Shown here piece after piece: positions 1 through 7,766 of a stretch of DNA of 31,195 nt (positions are counted from its first letter, which is position 1; each line of letters begins with the position of its first letter). Under the pieces are notes generated by a model, which was not told the origin of the DNA, did not search any database, and worked only from the letters and a program-made list of their open reading frames with translations. Made by a program: the position numbers and the translations under genes. This DNA comes from an uncultured Candidatus Saccharibacteria bacterium (GTDB lineage Bacteria; Patescibacteriota; Saccharimonadia; CAILAD01; GCA-016700035): the NCBI GenBank assembly GCA_937996675.1, contig CALKUN010000160.1, positions 1 through 31,195 on the forward strand, read 5' to 3'.

Positions 1-808
1 TCCCTGCTAGACTGCTGTGATCGACGATCTTCATCTCCTGTACGTGAAGATGACTATTGTCATTCGTGGCCAGGATCTCGAGGAAGTCTACGGCATTCGG
101 TCGAGTCAGCATAGTCGCCATGTGGTATCCGCCGAGCTGGTATGGCATCGCTGTACGATCTGCTCCGGCGCGTTCGAGACGGGTCCGGTTTTCTTCCCTA
201 TTTACACGAGATACGATGAAAATATGGGGATTCATTTGACGAGCAGCCAAGGTGATAAAAAGATTGCCACTATCATCGCCGAGCGAGACGACGATACCCT
301 TGGCACGCTTCACGCCAGCACTTTCGAGGAACTCTTCATTGGTAGAGTCGCCGACCAAGGCCGTATAGCCATCCTGTATAGCGGCTTTTACCTTGTCTTC
401 ATTTTTATCGAGACCAACAAAAGTCGTGCCCTCGTCGGCTAATTCGGCTGCGACTTGGGAGCCAACACGGCCGAGTCCGCAGACGATATAGTGATCATTA
501 AGTTTTGCGACGCGTGCTTTCATTTGATGCCTCTTTAATCCATCTCCCCATCCAACTATATAATCCGCCAAAAACTTGAGCAAATATGCTACTACGATCA
601 ATGAGCTAGTTGTCAGCAGGAGTACAATAGCTCGACTAGCGGTATCTTCAAACCCGTGATGGTCGACGTGCGTGAGAAGTATAATGATTGTCTCATAGAA
701 TGCCTCACCATAGCTCAAATGGCCAGTCAAACGGAAGCCGATTGTGCCAATTAAGGTAAGTAAGACCGTGAAAATCACGATATTACGTATGAGTTTGCGA
801 TCCACCAT
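1..808 (-). CDS. Two-helix ion channel fused to TrkA-N/RCK NAD-binding domain (3' end off window)
   Basis: Translating the minus strand from ATG 808 gives 269 open codons to the left edge with no stop. Residues 7-27 and about 58-82 are hydrophobic helices flanking a pore-helix-like stretch (33-45), as in two-helix potassium channels. From residue 106 an RCK/TrkA-N Rossmann domain follows: GLGRVG at 111-116, an acidic residue ending the second strand (GLDKNED), then a typical RAGADR and a PNAVDFLE segment leading towards RCK_C. The family gates K+ flux by nucleotide or ion binding to the cytosolic RCK ring. Oddly, the position of the TVGYG selectivity filter reads THVDHHGFED, so K+ selectivity is doubtful. 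A TATAAT lies 9 nt before the ATG. An internal ATG at 523 would give a stand-alone RCK protein, but the upstream helices are in frame and open. Confidence 0.86.
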   Translation of the reverse strand, partial: MVDRKLIRNIVIFTVLLTLIGTIGFRLTGHLSYGEAFYETIIILLTHVDHHGFEDTASRAIVLLLTTSSLIVVAYLLKFLADYIVGWGDGLKRHQMKARVAKLNDHYIVCGLGRVGSQVAAELADEGTTFVGLDKNEDKVKAAIQDGYTALVGDSTNEEFLESAGVKRAKGIVVSLGDDSGNLFITLAARQMNPHIFIVSRVNREENRTRLERAGADRTAMPYQLGGYHMATMLTRPNAVDFLEILATNDNSHLHVQEMKIVDHSSLAG

Positions 809-817
809 GGTGACTCT

Positions 818-847
818 ATTATACCCGATAAGCGTAAGCTATATGAA
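818..847 (-). promoter_or_regulatory. Promoter of the channel gene, probably leaderless
   Basis: On the minus strand a perfect TATAAT (823-818) is preceded by TTCATA (847-842, 4 of 6 matches to TTGACA) with an 18-nt spacer. Only 9 nt separate the -10 box from the ATG, so transcription should begin within about 3 nt of the start codon. No Shine-Dalgarno sequence can fit there. Confidence 0.6.
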
Positions 848-867
848 TGATTAGGTCTGTTTTAAGG

Positions 868-1563
868 TTACTCCAGAACGCGAAAAGCAAACAATGCATC
901 CGGGTGTCGAGCAGCTTGATTTGCGATGTTGTGATCTTCTTTGGTGCCTGCTTCGATCTTCCCTGATCTACTTATCTTAAGGTATTCCGTGCTAATATCA
1001 GTCGCATCTTCGGGAATCTCAGACCCAGTGACAATCTTTGCATCAGGGCTGCTGTAGTATGGCAGAACAACTGCTTCTAGCTTTACACCGGGAAGTTCAG
1101 AGATCTCGTGTGCCCACTCAGTGTAGTTATTGGTAATAATCCATCCACCAGGCTTAATCAGGCTACCCACCATCGCTTCACTTGGACTTCCATAGCTGTT
1201 TAGTGCCACCATGACATCAGCAGGCTTTTCCGGATGATAATCTTCTATCCCAGCCTGCACTACCGTGCACCCCGCTTCATCTAAGGCAAGTGCAGCTCGT
1301 TTGTCGGGATCGACGTGAACAACATGTTCTCTACCGAATACACGGGCAACACCAAGATGGGATGAGCTGCCTGGGTAAATTACTGCGGCTCCATCCTTGA
1401 TGTCGAGCACTTCCTTGAGTTCCCTCAGCTTGCTTACAAATTCATCTTCTGTGTCGCCAAAAACATCGAGCGCAGCTTCATTCTCAATCATCTCACGTAG
1501 ACGTGAAACAAGCTCATCATCGCTCGAGTCATTGGCCTCTGGGGCGGTATCAAATTCATTCAT
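868..1563 (-). CDS. Orphan protein with a SAM-methyltransferase-like Rossmann fold
   Basis: 231 aa, not recognised as a named family. Residues 60-86 (VIYPGSSSHLG, then VVHVDPD) resemble a motif I glycine loop followed by an acidic ligand; 116-125 (DVMVALNSYG) and 134-145 (SLIKPGGWIITN) look like motif IV and the post-motif strand of class I methyltransferases. Substrate unknown. The N-terminal 55 residues are acidic and helical and contain a near repeat 24 residues apart: DELVSRLREM (16-25) and DEFVSKLREL (40-49). There is no Shine-Dalgarno sequence; instead the ATG touches a perfect inverted repeat (1564-1602). It lies downstream of rpsI and upstream of the channel gene, which has its own promoter. 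The fold is moderately supported; catalytic activity is not shown, since the glycine motif is divergent. Confidence 0.7.
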   Translation of the reverse strand: MNEFDTAPEANDSSDDELVSRLREMIENEAALDVFGDTEDEFVSKLRELKEVLDIKDGAAVIYPGSSSHLGVARVFGREHVVHVDPDKRAALALDEAGCTVVQAGIEDYHPEKPADVMVALNSYGSPSEAMVGSLIKPGGWIITNNYTEWAHEISELPGVKLEAVVLPYYSSPDAKIVTGSEIPEDATDISTEYLKISRSGKIEAGTKEDHNIANQAARHPDALFAFRVLE

Positions 1564-1602
1564 ACACTAATACTAACACTCGATGAGTGTTAGTATTAGT
1601 GT
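1564..1602. repeat. Perfect 18-bp inverted repeat, 3-nt loop, abutting a start codon
   Basis: Left arm 1564-1581 (ACACTAATACTAACACTC) is the exact reverse complement of 1585-1602; the loop is GAT. On the minus strand it starts about 22 nt after the rpsI stop and ends directly at the ATG at 1563. No T-run follows on that strand, so it is not a standard intrinsic terminator. It could be an operator for a dimeric repressor or an mRNA hairpin that controls translation of the methyltransferase-like gene; rho-dependent or processing roles for the rpsI transcript are also possible. Confidence 0.9.
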
Positions 1603-1624
1603 CTTTTGCAGATTGTCTTGAGGA

Positions 1625-2056
1625 CTAGCGCTTGGAGAACTGTGGAGCTTTTCGGGCCTTCTTGAGGCCGTATTTCTTTCGTTCCTTTTCACGAGGATCA
1701 CGAGTCAGGAGTCCAGCCTTCTTGAGGCCGAGTCGGTAGTCTTCACTCATGAGAACGAGGGCACGTGAGATACCAAGTCGAATTGCGTCGACCTGACCAC
1801 GCTTACCGCCACCATGTACTCGGACAACTGCATCGAGTGAAGTCGACTTGGCGACTTGCTCGAGTGGCGTGTTCAAAAACTGCATGAGGCTGGTGTTGTT
1901 GAAGTATGTTTCAGCTGGCTGTTCATTTACGGTAATGACGCCCTTGCCCTGCATAACACGAACGGTAGCAACGGCACGCTTGCGGCGACCAACAGCGTAG
2001 TAATAGTGCTTGTCCGACTTCTTCACGGTCTTCTTCTCTGTAGTAGTTTCAGCCAT
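1625..2056 (-). CDS. rpsI: 30S ribosomal protein S9 (uS9)
   Basis: 143 aa, a little longer than the usual 130 because of a Lys-rich N-terminal extension of about 15 residues. The S9 core begins at YYYAVGRRKRAVATVRV (18-34) and includes VHGGGKRGQVDAIRLGISRAL. The conserved basic C-terminal tail (KKARKAPQFSKR) is the part that reaches the P-site tRNA in the ribosome. Start ATG 2056 lies one base after the rplM stop, so the two are translationally linked. It is the last cistron of the alpha-type operon (rpsM to rpsI). Stop is TAG. Confidence 0.97.
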   Translation of the reverse strand: MAETTTEKKTVKKSDKHYYYAVGRRKRAVATVRVMQGKGVITVNEQPAETYFNNTSLMQFLNTPLEQVAKSTSLDAVVRVHGGGKRGQVDAIRLGISRALVLMSEDYRLGLKKAGLLTRDPREKERKKYGLKKARKAPQFSKR

Positions 2057-2057
2057 G

Positions 2058-2495
2058 TTACTTTACCTTCCACTCTTTTGGTTGCTGTGCTTCGTGCGGG
2101 TGTTCGGCACCAGCGAAGACGTGGAGACGTCCGAGCATGTGTCGAGCCAGCTTGTTCTTTGGGAGCATGCCTTTTACGGCGCTCTCAATAACAGCACGTG
2201 GGTTCTTCTCGAGCTGATCTTGGAGGTTGATCTCTTTGATTCCGCCTGGGTAGCCAGAGTGACGGTAGTACTTCTTGTCGACGAGCTTGTTGCCGGTTAC
2301 GGCGATCTTAGCCGCGTTCAAGACGATAACAGTGTCGCCAGTGAGTACGTGTGGTGAAAACTGAGCCTTTTCCTTGCCCATGAGCTTGCGAGCAATCTGT
2401 GTAGCGAGTCGTCCGAGCACGATGTCAGTGGCGTCGATGACGAGCCAGTCGCTGGTGACCTCTTGAGGCTTCGCTTGGTAAGTTCGTTTGATCAC
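2058..2495 (-). CDS. rplM: 50S ribosomal protein L13 (uL13)
   Basis: 145 aa, standard length for this early-assembly large-subunit protein. Family features visible: [19 protein letters not shown] (17-35), the [18 protein letters not shown] strand-loop, and the [10 protein letters not shown] motif. The start is GTG at 2495, whose first four bases (GTGA) contain the TGA stop of rplQ, giving a 4-base overlap and probable translational coupling. It forms the usual L13-S9 pair with rpsI, here fused onto the end of the alpha operon behind rplQ. Confidence 0.97.
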   Translation of the reverse strand: MIKRTYQAKPQEVTSDWLVIDATDIVLGRLATQIARKLMGKEKAQFSPHVLTGDTVIVLNAAKIAVTGNKLVDKKYYRHSGYPGGIKEINLQDQLEKNPRAVIESAVKGMLPKNKLARHMLGRLHVFAGAEHPHEAQQPKEWKVK

Positions 2496-2965
2496 TTGAC
2501 GGTCTCCTTTGCTTTCTTGGGTGCAGCCGCTTTCTTAGCTGGCTTGGCGACAGTCTTGGCTTCGTCCTTAGCAGCATCTTGGATAGTCTTCAACTTGGCG
2601 TCAAAGTCTTCATCGAGGATGACTTCAATACGCATGAGCTCAGCAGCATCACCTTTGCGCCATCCGATGTGGAGGTTACGGGTGTAGCCAGAGTTGCGGT
2701 CCTGGAGTCCGTGAACGAGCTCTTGGGTGAGCTTCTCAGCAGCCAATCGACCAATCTTGCGGTGGATCGAACGGGTGCTAGCCAGGGTGTTCTTCTTGGC
2801 ACTCGTAACGAGTGAGTCAAACAGTGGCTTGATAGCTTTCGCCTTGGCTTCGGTAGTCTCGATCTTTTCGTACAAGATCAGCGACTCGAGCAAGCCTTTC
2901 AAGACGGCGTTTCGAGGGCCGATCTTGCGGGAGAGCTTTGAGGTAGTGTGATAGTGAGAGTGCAT
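2492..2965 (-). CDS. rplQ: 50S ribosomal protein L17 (bL17)
   Basis: 157 aa. The core (about residues 8-130) has [21 protein letters not shown], the [17 protein letters not shown] motif typical of L17, and the [22 protein letters not shown] segment. The N-terminus ([14 protein letters not shown]) lacks the common MRHRK start of the family. The C-terminus carries an Ala/Lys-rich tail of about 25 residues, similar in style to tails on L22, L24 and L23 here and presumably contacting rRNA. It follows rpoA and overlaps rplM by 4 bases. Confidence 0.95.
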   Translation of the reverse strand: MHSHYHTTSKLSRKIGPRNAVLKGLLESLILYEKIETTEAKAKAIKPLFDSLVTSAKKNTLASTRSIHRKIGRLAAEKLTQELVHGLQDRNSGYTRNLHIGWRKGDAAELMRIEVILDEDFDAKLKTIQDAAKDEAKTVAKPAKKAAAPKKAKETVK

Positions 2966-2983
2966 AGTGTATATTCTCGACCG

Positions 2984-3925
2984 TTATTCGGCGAGGTTAA
3001 TTCCCATCTCTTCGATCTTCTCGAGGATTTCTTCAAATGCCTTCTGTCCGAAGCCCTTGAGAGACTTGAGGTCAGAGCGGGTCAGCTGAGTAACGTCTGC
3101 AACAGTGAGGATGTCATTGTTGATCAGGGCGTTGGTGGTGCGCTGTGAGAGTGAAAGCTCTTCGATGGCGACTTGACCGTGTTCAGCTTCAGCCTTAGCT
3201 TCAGCAGTCATGATACCGTCAACACCGACCGACACGACGTCCATACCAGCAATGACCTGGAAGTGTCCGACGAGGATTTCAGAAGCCTGCTTCATAGCGT
3301 CGGCTGGAGTAATGCTGCCGTCAGTTTCGATTTCCATCTGGAGGCTGTCGAGGTTGGTCATCTGACCTACACGAGTGTTGCCGATAGAGAATCGTACGCG
3401 CTTGATGGGTGTGTAGATAGCGTCAACTGCGATTGATCCGATAGGAAGCTTTTCGTTCTGTCGGTTTTCTACTGGGCTGTATCCACGACCCTGTTCGATA
3501 CGGAGCTCAATCTCGAGCTTGGTTTTGGCGTCGTCGATGTAACAAAGCTCGAGGTCCTTGTTAGCAATCTCTACACCGTCTGAGACTTTGATGTCTCCTG
3601 CGGTGACTGATCCCTTGCCCGACTTGGTCAAGGTAACAAAAGCTGGCTCGGTACCGTGATAAGCGACTTTGATCTGCTTGATATTGAGCATGAGGGTGAT
3701 GATATCTTCACGTACGCCAGCGATTGTCGTGAATTCGTGGTCGATACCTTCGATACGCACTGCGGTAACGGCTGCACCAGCCAAGCTTGAAAGCAACACA
3801 CGTCGCAGTGAGTTGCCAATGGTCATACCATAGCCTGGGTACAGAGGTTCAACAGTAAAGCGGCTCATGTTTGCTTCGAGCTGCTCTTCTTTCATTTCTG
3901 GTAGGTTGATGTCGAATAATGCCAT
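2984..3925 (-). CDS. rpoA: DNA-directed RNA polymerase subunit alpha
   Basis: 313 aa, full length. The N-terminal dimerisation domain (about 1-230) contains the assembly motif GNSLRRVLLSSLAGAAVTAVRI (37-58) and VEPLYPGYG (26-34). An Ala/Glu-rich linker leads to the C-terminal domain (about 250-313), where R262 in SQRTTNAL corresponds to the DNA-contacting arginine of the family, followed by the helix-hairpin-helix-like LKSLKGFGQKAFEEI. Both halves are intact, so UP-element and activator contacts should be possible. Classical position between rpsD and rplQ; a Shine-Dalgarno AAGGAG lies just upstream of the ATG. Confidence 0.98.
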   Translation of the reverse strand: MALFDINLPEMKEEQLEANMSRFTVEPLYPGYGMTIGNSLRRVLLSSLAGAAVTAVRIEGIDHEFTTIAGVREDIITLMLNIKQIKVAYHGTEPAFVTLTKSGKGSVTAGDIKVSDGVEIANKDLELCYIDDAKTKLEIELRIEQGRGYSPVENRQNEKLPIGSIAVDAIYTPIKRVRFSIGNTRVGQMTNLDSLQMEIETDGSITPADAMKQASEILVGHFQVIAGMDVVSVGVDGIMTAEAKAEAEHGQVAIEELSLSQRTTNALINNDILTVADVTQLTRSDLKSLKGFGQKAFEEILEKIEEMGINLAE

Positions 3926-3954
3926 TACGGTCTCCTTTTAATAACTAGTGGGGA

Positions 3955-4566
3955 CTAGCGTGAGTAAAACTCAATGATTAGTTGCTCTTCAATAAACTGA
4001 TCGCTGTCGGCGCGAACTGGCAGACCGGTAACAGTACCTGTCAGTTTCTTTGCATCAAGCTTAAGCCAGCTAGGCTGTTCATAGGTTTTCAGGGAATCAG
4101 CTAGCTCGCTGAAGAGTGGGCTCTTCAGGCTTCCAGCCTTTACGGTAATAACATCGCCAGGCTTCACCTGGTAAGAAGGGATGGTTACCTTCTTGTCGTT
4201 GACACGGATGTGTGCGTGGCTAACGAGCTGACGAGCAGCTGGTCGAGCTGGAGCGAGTCCGAGTCGGTACACAGTATTGTCGAGTCGGGTTTCGAGAAGA
4301 CGGAGAAGGTTCTCACCCGTCACACCTTCACGACGAGTCGCTTCGGCGACGTAGCGACGGAATGGCTTTTCCATCACGCCGAACAGTCGCTTGGTCTTTT
4401 GCTTCTCACGCAGCTGAATAGCGTAGTCAGATGGCTTAGGTCGTCGAGCCTGACCGTGCTGTCCGGGAGTGTAAGCTCGTCGAGCCATAACCTTGGCAGC
4501 CTTCGGGTGAAGCTGAACGCCTTCACGACGAGACATTTTTGCAATAGAAGTAAGATTTCGTGCCAT
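3955..4566 (-). CDS. rpsD: 30S ribosomal protein S4 (uS4)
   Basis: 203 aa, primary 16S rRNA binder. The N-terminal part has YTPGQHGQARR (32-42) and LREKQKTKRLFG; it lacks the Cys cluster of zinc-binding S4 forms. The S4 RNA-binding domain is at about 92-155 (RLDNTVYRLGLAPARPAARQ, HIRVNDKKVTIPSYQVKPGD). The C-terminus IIEFYSR matches the family. ATG 4566 comes two bases after the rpsK stop. In many bacteria S4 represses its own operon; no leader typical of that is evident here. Confidence 0.97.
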   Translation of the reverse strand: MARNLTSIAKMSRREGVQLHPKAAKVMARRAYTPGQHGQARRPKPSDYAIQLREKQKTKRLFGVMEKPFRRYVAEATRREGVTGENLLRLLETRLDNTVYRLGLAPARPAARQLVSHAHIRVNDKKVTIPSYQVKPGDVITVKAGSLKSPLFSELADSLKTYEQPSWLKLDAKKLTGTVTGLPVRADSDQFIEEQLIIEFYSR

Positions 4567-4568
4567 GA

Positions 4569-4964
4569 CTAGTTACGCTTTGCCTTTCGTGGACGGCACC
4601 CATTATGTGGTACGCCCGTAATATCCTTAATGCCAGTAACAGCGACGCCAGTAGACTGGAGGGCACGGATGGCGCTCTCTCGTCCTGAGCCAATGCCCTG
4701 AACGACTACATCGACTCGAGCCAGACCGAAGTCCTTAGCCTTTTCGAGGGCTTTTTCGGTGGCTACCTGGGCAGCATATGGGGTGCTTTTACGTGAGCCC
4801 TTGAATCCAGCCGATCCAGAAGAAGCCCAAGCCACAACATTACCTGAGTCGTCAGTGACGCTAATCATAGTATTGTTGAAAGTAGCCTGAATGTGCACAA
4901 CTCCTTTCGGGAGATTGCGCTTTATTCGCTTCTTGCGGACTTTGGATTTAGTGGGTGATGCCAT
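4569..4964 (-). CDS. rpsK: 30S ribosomal protein S11 (uS11)
   Basis: 131 aa. Basic N-terminal tail ([16 protein letters not shown]), then the conserved core [30 protein letters not shown] (21-50), [14 protein letters not shown], and the signature [21 protein letters not shown] at the C-terminus. The Asn/Gly pair in that tail is the site that isomerises to isoaspartate in E. coli S11 (known for the family, not testable here). Located in the standard S13-S11-S4 order. Confidence 0.97.
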   Translation of the reverse strand: MASPTKSKVRKKRIKRNLPKGVVHIQATFNNTMISVTDDSGNVVAWASSGSAGFKGSRKSTPYAAQVATEKALEKAKDFGLARVDVVVQGIGSGRESAIRALQSTGVAVTGIKDITGVPHNGCRPRKAKRN

Positions 4965-4998
4965 AATGATTGAATTATTCCGTTTGGAGTGTTGTTAC

Positions 4999-5385
4999 TT
5001 ACGTCTTTGCTGCCGACTTCTTGCGTCCAGAGCCCATGGTGACTCGCTTGCCGCGCTTGGTGCGAGCATTGGTCTTGGTGCGCTGTCCACGAGATGGGAG
5101 GTTTGCAGTGTGTCGCAGACCACGGTAAGCCTTGATCTCTTTGAGTCGCTTGATGTTTAGGGTGACCTTACGCATGAGGTCAGCTTCGACTTCATGGTTC
5201 TGATCGATTTCTTGTCGTAGGCTGGTAAGCTCGGTCTCGGTCAAATCCTTAACGCGAGTATCGGGGCTAATTGCAAGCTTGGTCAGGATACGCTGACTTT
5301 TGACCAGTCCAATACCATAAACATAGGTAAGGCCAATTTCTACGCGCTTTTCATTCGGGATGTTGGTTCCTGCAATACGTGCCAT
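4999..5385 (-). CDS. rpsM: 30S ribosomal protein S13 (uS13)
   Basis: 128 aa. [26 protein letters not shown] (1-26) is the typical N-terminus; the helix-hairpin-helix region and [28 protein letters not shown] (92-119) give the C-terminal tail that touches the P-site tRNA and the L5 bridge. Start ATG 5385 is 9 bases after the rpmJ stop. A short extra basic stretch ends the protein. Confidence 0.97.
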   Translation of the reverse strand: MARIAGTNIPNEKRVEIGLTYVYGIGLVKSQRILTKLAISPDTRVKDLTETELTSLRQEIDQNHEVEADLMRKVTLNIKRLKEIKAYRGLRHTANLPSRGQRTKTNARTKRGKRVTMGSGRKKSAAKT

Positions 5386-5394
5386 AGTCTTGAA

Positions 5395-5508
5395 TTACCC
5401 CTGTCGCTGCTTATGCTTAGGAGTTTCACAGAGAACCCGCACGACACCATGTCGTCGGATTACTTTACATCGGTCACAAATTGGCTTTACGCCCGCTCGA
5501 ACTTTCAC
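5395..5508 (-). CDS. rpmJ: 50S ribosomal protein L36 (bL36), GTG start
   Basis: A 37-residue gene found by reading the infA-rpsM gap. From GTG 5508 the protein reads [20 protein letters not shown] and continues to a TAA at 5395. C11, C14, C27 and H32 form the zinc-ribbon ligand set of the zinc-binding L36 type. AAGGA lies 8 nt upstream of the GTG, supporting the start. Position between infA and rpsM is classical. Basic and short as expected for a protein stabilising 23S rRNA domain junctions. Confidence 0.94.
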   Translation of the reverse strand: MKVRAGVKPICDRCKVIRRHGVVRVLCETPKHKQRQG

Positions 5509-5544
5509 TCTGTATTCCTTTGCTATTCTTTGATCTAATTAGAT

Positions 5545-5769
5545 TTAATCTCTGTGGCGATACGTGATGCGACCTTTTTCAAGATCGTACGGGGTCATTT
5601 CGAGAGTTACTCGGTCACCCTGGAGGATCTTAATGTAGTGCATACGCATCTTGCCTGAAATATGCGCTAATACAACGTGCCCGTTCTCAAGTTCCACCTT
5701 GAACATTACGTTAGGTAGAGCTTCGAGGACGGTGCCTTCGACTTCAATTACTTCCTTTGTCTGGGTCAT
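5545..5769 (-). CDS. infA: Translation initiation factor IF-1
   Basis: 74 aa from ATG 5769, matching the usual 72 aa S1-like OB-fold protein that occupies the A site of the 30S subunit during initiation. Visible signature: [19 protein letters not shown] (10-28), [38 protein letters not shown] frame extension to a TTG at 5805 adds 12 residues not seen in the family and was not used. The upstream GGAG is rather far (14 nt). It sits directly after secY; adk and map, common between them in other bacteria, are absent. Confidence 0.96.
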   Translation of the reverse strand: MTQTKEVIEVEGTVLEALPNVMFKVELENGHVVLAHISGKMRMHYIKILQGDRVTLEMTPYDLEKGRITYRHRD

Positions 5770-5862
5770 ATAAACGCTACAGTCTCCAATAATACCTGCT
5801 TTCAACAGATATGTAAAGAGGTTTTCTCCTGTTAGTTACGGGTCTTTAAGACCATTTTAGCA

Positions 5863-7179
5863 CTAATACTTGTCATAAGTTGCCATCAAGACTCGAGATT
5901 CTATCTGACGCACGGTTTCGATGGCTACAGAAACCAAAATAAAGATACTCGTACCACCTATGGCGGCAGCCTGATTGGTGTTCATTACCCGTTCGATAAT
6001 AATCGGAATGATCGCTACTATACCAAGAGCTAAAGCTCCGCTGAAGTTGAGGCGACGAATAACGGTCTTCAAATACTTGGCAGTTTCTTTACCGGGGCGA
6101 ATCCCAGGGATAAACCCACCTTGTTTCTGGAGGTTTTCCGCGATGTCATCCGGCTTGAATACTACTGCAGTATACAGGTATGTGCAGACGAATATCAGGA
6201 TAAAGTACACAATCGCATAGATTGTGCTAGTATTTGCAAACCATACAGTCAGGTTTTTAGCCAAACTCGCTATCCAAGCCGTACTAGAATTCGAGAATAT
6301 TTGCCCTAAGAAAGTGGGCGCAGACAATATTGCCAAGGCAAAGATAACCGGCACCACTCCGGCTGTAATTAGTCGTAACGGCAAGTGGGTATCAATACTA
6401 TTGTAGCTTTGCTGAGTCGCCTGCCGCCGTGCGTATGAGACAGGAATATTACGCTGGGCTTCGTTAATAATCACGACGAAGAACATGGTAGCTAGGAAGA
6501 CCGCCGCTAATACGAGGAGTTTTGGCAGCTGGCTGGCATCTCCCTGTAAGAGCGTAAGCTGCTGTGTGATCGTACTCGGCAAGCTCGCTACAATACCCGC
6601 CGCAATAATGAGGGAAAGTCCATTCCCAAAGCCTTTTTCGGTGATGAGTTCACCGAGCCACATGAGGAACATCGTACCCGCTACCATCGTCGTGATAAGC
6701 ATCGCCCATTGACCTAGGCTAGGACTGCCGATCAGATCGCTACCGGTAGATTGGAGCGAGAGAGAGCGGACTAACGCGATCACTGCAAACGACTGAATAA
6801 CCGCCATTGGGAGGGTTAGCATGCGCATATACTGGTTCAGCTTCTTCTGACCACTCTCCCCTTCTTTGGATAGAGCTTCCCACGACGGGATCACCTGCTG
6901 TAGGAGCTGTACCACAATTGAGGCTGTAATGTACGGCCCAATACCCATGGCGATAATTGAGAAGTTGCCGAGCGCCCCACCAGTGAAGAGGTTTGCAAAT
7001 CCAAGGATTGGACTACGCGCGAAGAATGACAGCAAGAAAGCTTGAAGCTTGCCGGTGTCAGGGACTGGCGCAGGTACGTGAGTGAGAACACTATACCCAA
7101 CCAAGATGCCCATTACGACAAATAGTCGCTTGCGAAGTTCTTTATTGCGCCAGAGCAGTTTAACGGACTTTAGATTCAT
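5863..7179 (-). CDS. secY: Protein translocase subunit SecY
   Basis: 438 aa, standard length for the ten-helix channel of the Sec translocon. Near the N-terminus VGYSVLTHVPAPVPD is the start of helix 1 and the plug region; GIGPYITASIVVQLL (78-92) is helix 2; TEKGFGNGLSLIIAAGI and the cytosolic loops NEAQRNIPVSYARR and NLQKQGGFIPGIRPGKET, which contact the ribosome and SecA, are all present. ATG 7179 is 8 nt after a TATAAT and has no Shine-Dalgarno, so its mRNA may be leaderless. A terminator separates it from rplO, so secY starts its own unit rather than being the last spc cistron. Confidence 0.97.
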   Translation of the reverse strand: MNLKSVKLLWRNKELRKRLFVVMGILVGYSVLTHVPAPVPDTGKLQAFLLSFFARSPILGFANLFTGGALGNFSIIAMGIGPYITASIVVQLLQQVIPSWEALSKEGESGQKKLNQYMRMLTLPMAVIQSFAVIALVRSLSLQSTGSDLIGSPSLGQWAMLITTMVAGTMFLMWLGELITEKGFGNGLSLIIAAGIVASLPSTITQQLTLLQGDASQLPKLLVLAAVFLATMFFVVIINEAQRNIPVSYARRQATQQSYNSIDTHLPLRLITAGVVPVIFALAILSAPTFLGQIFSNSSTAWIASLAKNLTVWFANTSTIYAIVYFILIFVCTYLYTAVVFKPDDIAENLQKQGGFIPGIRPGKETAKYLKTVIRRLNFSGALALGIVAIIPIIIERVMNTNQAAAIGGTSIFILVSVAIETVRQIESRVLMATYDKY

Positions 7180-7187
7180 ATCGTCTT

Positions 7188-7193
7188 ATTATA
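7188..7193 (-). promoter_or_regulatory. -10 box of secY, 8 nt from ATG
   Basis: Minus-strand TATAAT at 7193-7188 ends 8 nt before the secY ATG. No good -35 hexamer is present at 16-18 nt (TGTATA at 17 nt is weak). The position predicts a leaderless or nearly leaderless message. The terminator at 7234-7265 just upstream makes an independent promoter here expected. Confidence 0.55.
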
Positions 7194-7233
7194 CCGTGAT
7201 TTATCTGCAATATACAGGTGTTGTATCTACCAA

Positions 7234-7265
7234 AGCAAAGACCCGCTCAATGGCGGGTCTTTGCT
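7234..7265 (-). terminator. Intrinsic terminator after rplO
   Basis: 13-bp perfect stem (AGCAAAGACCCGC and its complement) with a 6-nt loop, 15 bases past the rplO stop. The 3' side is TCTTTGCTTTGG on the minus strand, a moderate T-rich tail. It ends the rplC-rplO transcription unit ahead of secY. Confidence 0.8.
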
Positions 7266-7280
7266 ATAGGAGCAGGTTGC

Positions 7281-7766
7281 TTAGGCAGCAACTTCAGGCG
7301 CAACGCGCTTGAATGACTTCTTTGGCTTCTTCTCAACCAGCTTGACAGTGCCGCCAGCCTTTTCGATAGCCGCAATGGCACCAGTCGTAGCTGCGTCAAC
7401 CGTAACGGTGACCGCGATATCGATTGTGCCGGTAGCAAGCAATTTCACTGGGCGCTTAGCGTACTTGATTACGTCAGCAGCAGCGAGCGATTCAGCAGTG
7501 ACAGTCTTAGCTTTGAGCTTGGCTAGATCGGACAACTTTACTTCCTGGTAGAGAACGTTTGGTGCGTGGGTGAATCCACGGAGCTTTGGCAATCGTCGCG
7601 CCAGTGGAGTCTGTCCACCTTCAAATCCTGGACGGAGCTTCTTACCAGTACGTGAGCCCTGTCCCTTAGTACCGCGTCCAGCAGTTTTGCCCTGACCAGC
7701 GGAAATACCACGACCCGGACGACTTCCCTTGGTGAATTTACCTAGTTTGAGTTCGTTATAATTCAT
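7281..7766 (-). CDS. rplO: 50S ribosomal protein L15 (uL15)
   Basis: 161 aa. Gly/Arg-rich N-terminal extension typical of L15 ([20 protein letters not shown], 14-33), then [18 protein letters not shown] (49-66) and a globular C-terminal half with VEKAGG-like [10 protein letters not shown]. Start ATG 7766 overlaps the rpsE TGA by 4 bases, leaving no room for rpmD (L30), which stands between S5 and L15 in most bacteria. A strong terminator follows. Confidence 0.96.
   Translation of the reverse strand: MNYNELKLGKFTKGSRPGRGISAGQGKTAGRGTKGQGSRTGKKLRPGFEGGQTPLARRLPKLRGFTHAPNVLYQEVKLSDLAKLKAKTVTAESLAAADVIKYAKRPVKLLATGTIDIAVTVTVDAATTGAIAAIEKAGGTVKLVEKKPKKSFKRVAPEVAA

Noticed and set aside
1564..1602. 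Intrinsic terminator of the rpsI operon
   Set aside because: The stem is long but no T-run follows on the minus strand; an ATG follows instead. Kept as a palindrome or regulatory repeat.
5770..5805. Longer infA from a TTG start
   Set aside because: The 12 extra residues are not part of IF-1, and the ATG at 5769 gives the standard 74-residue protein.
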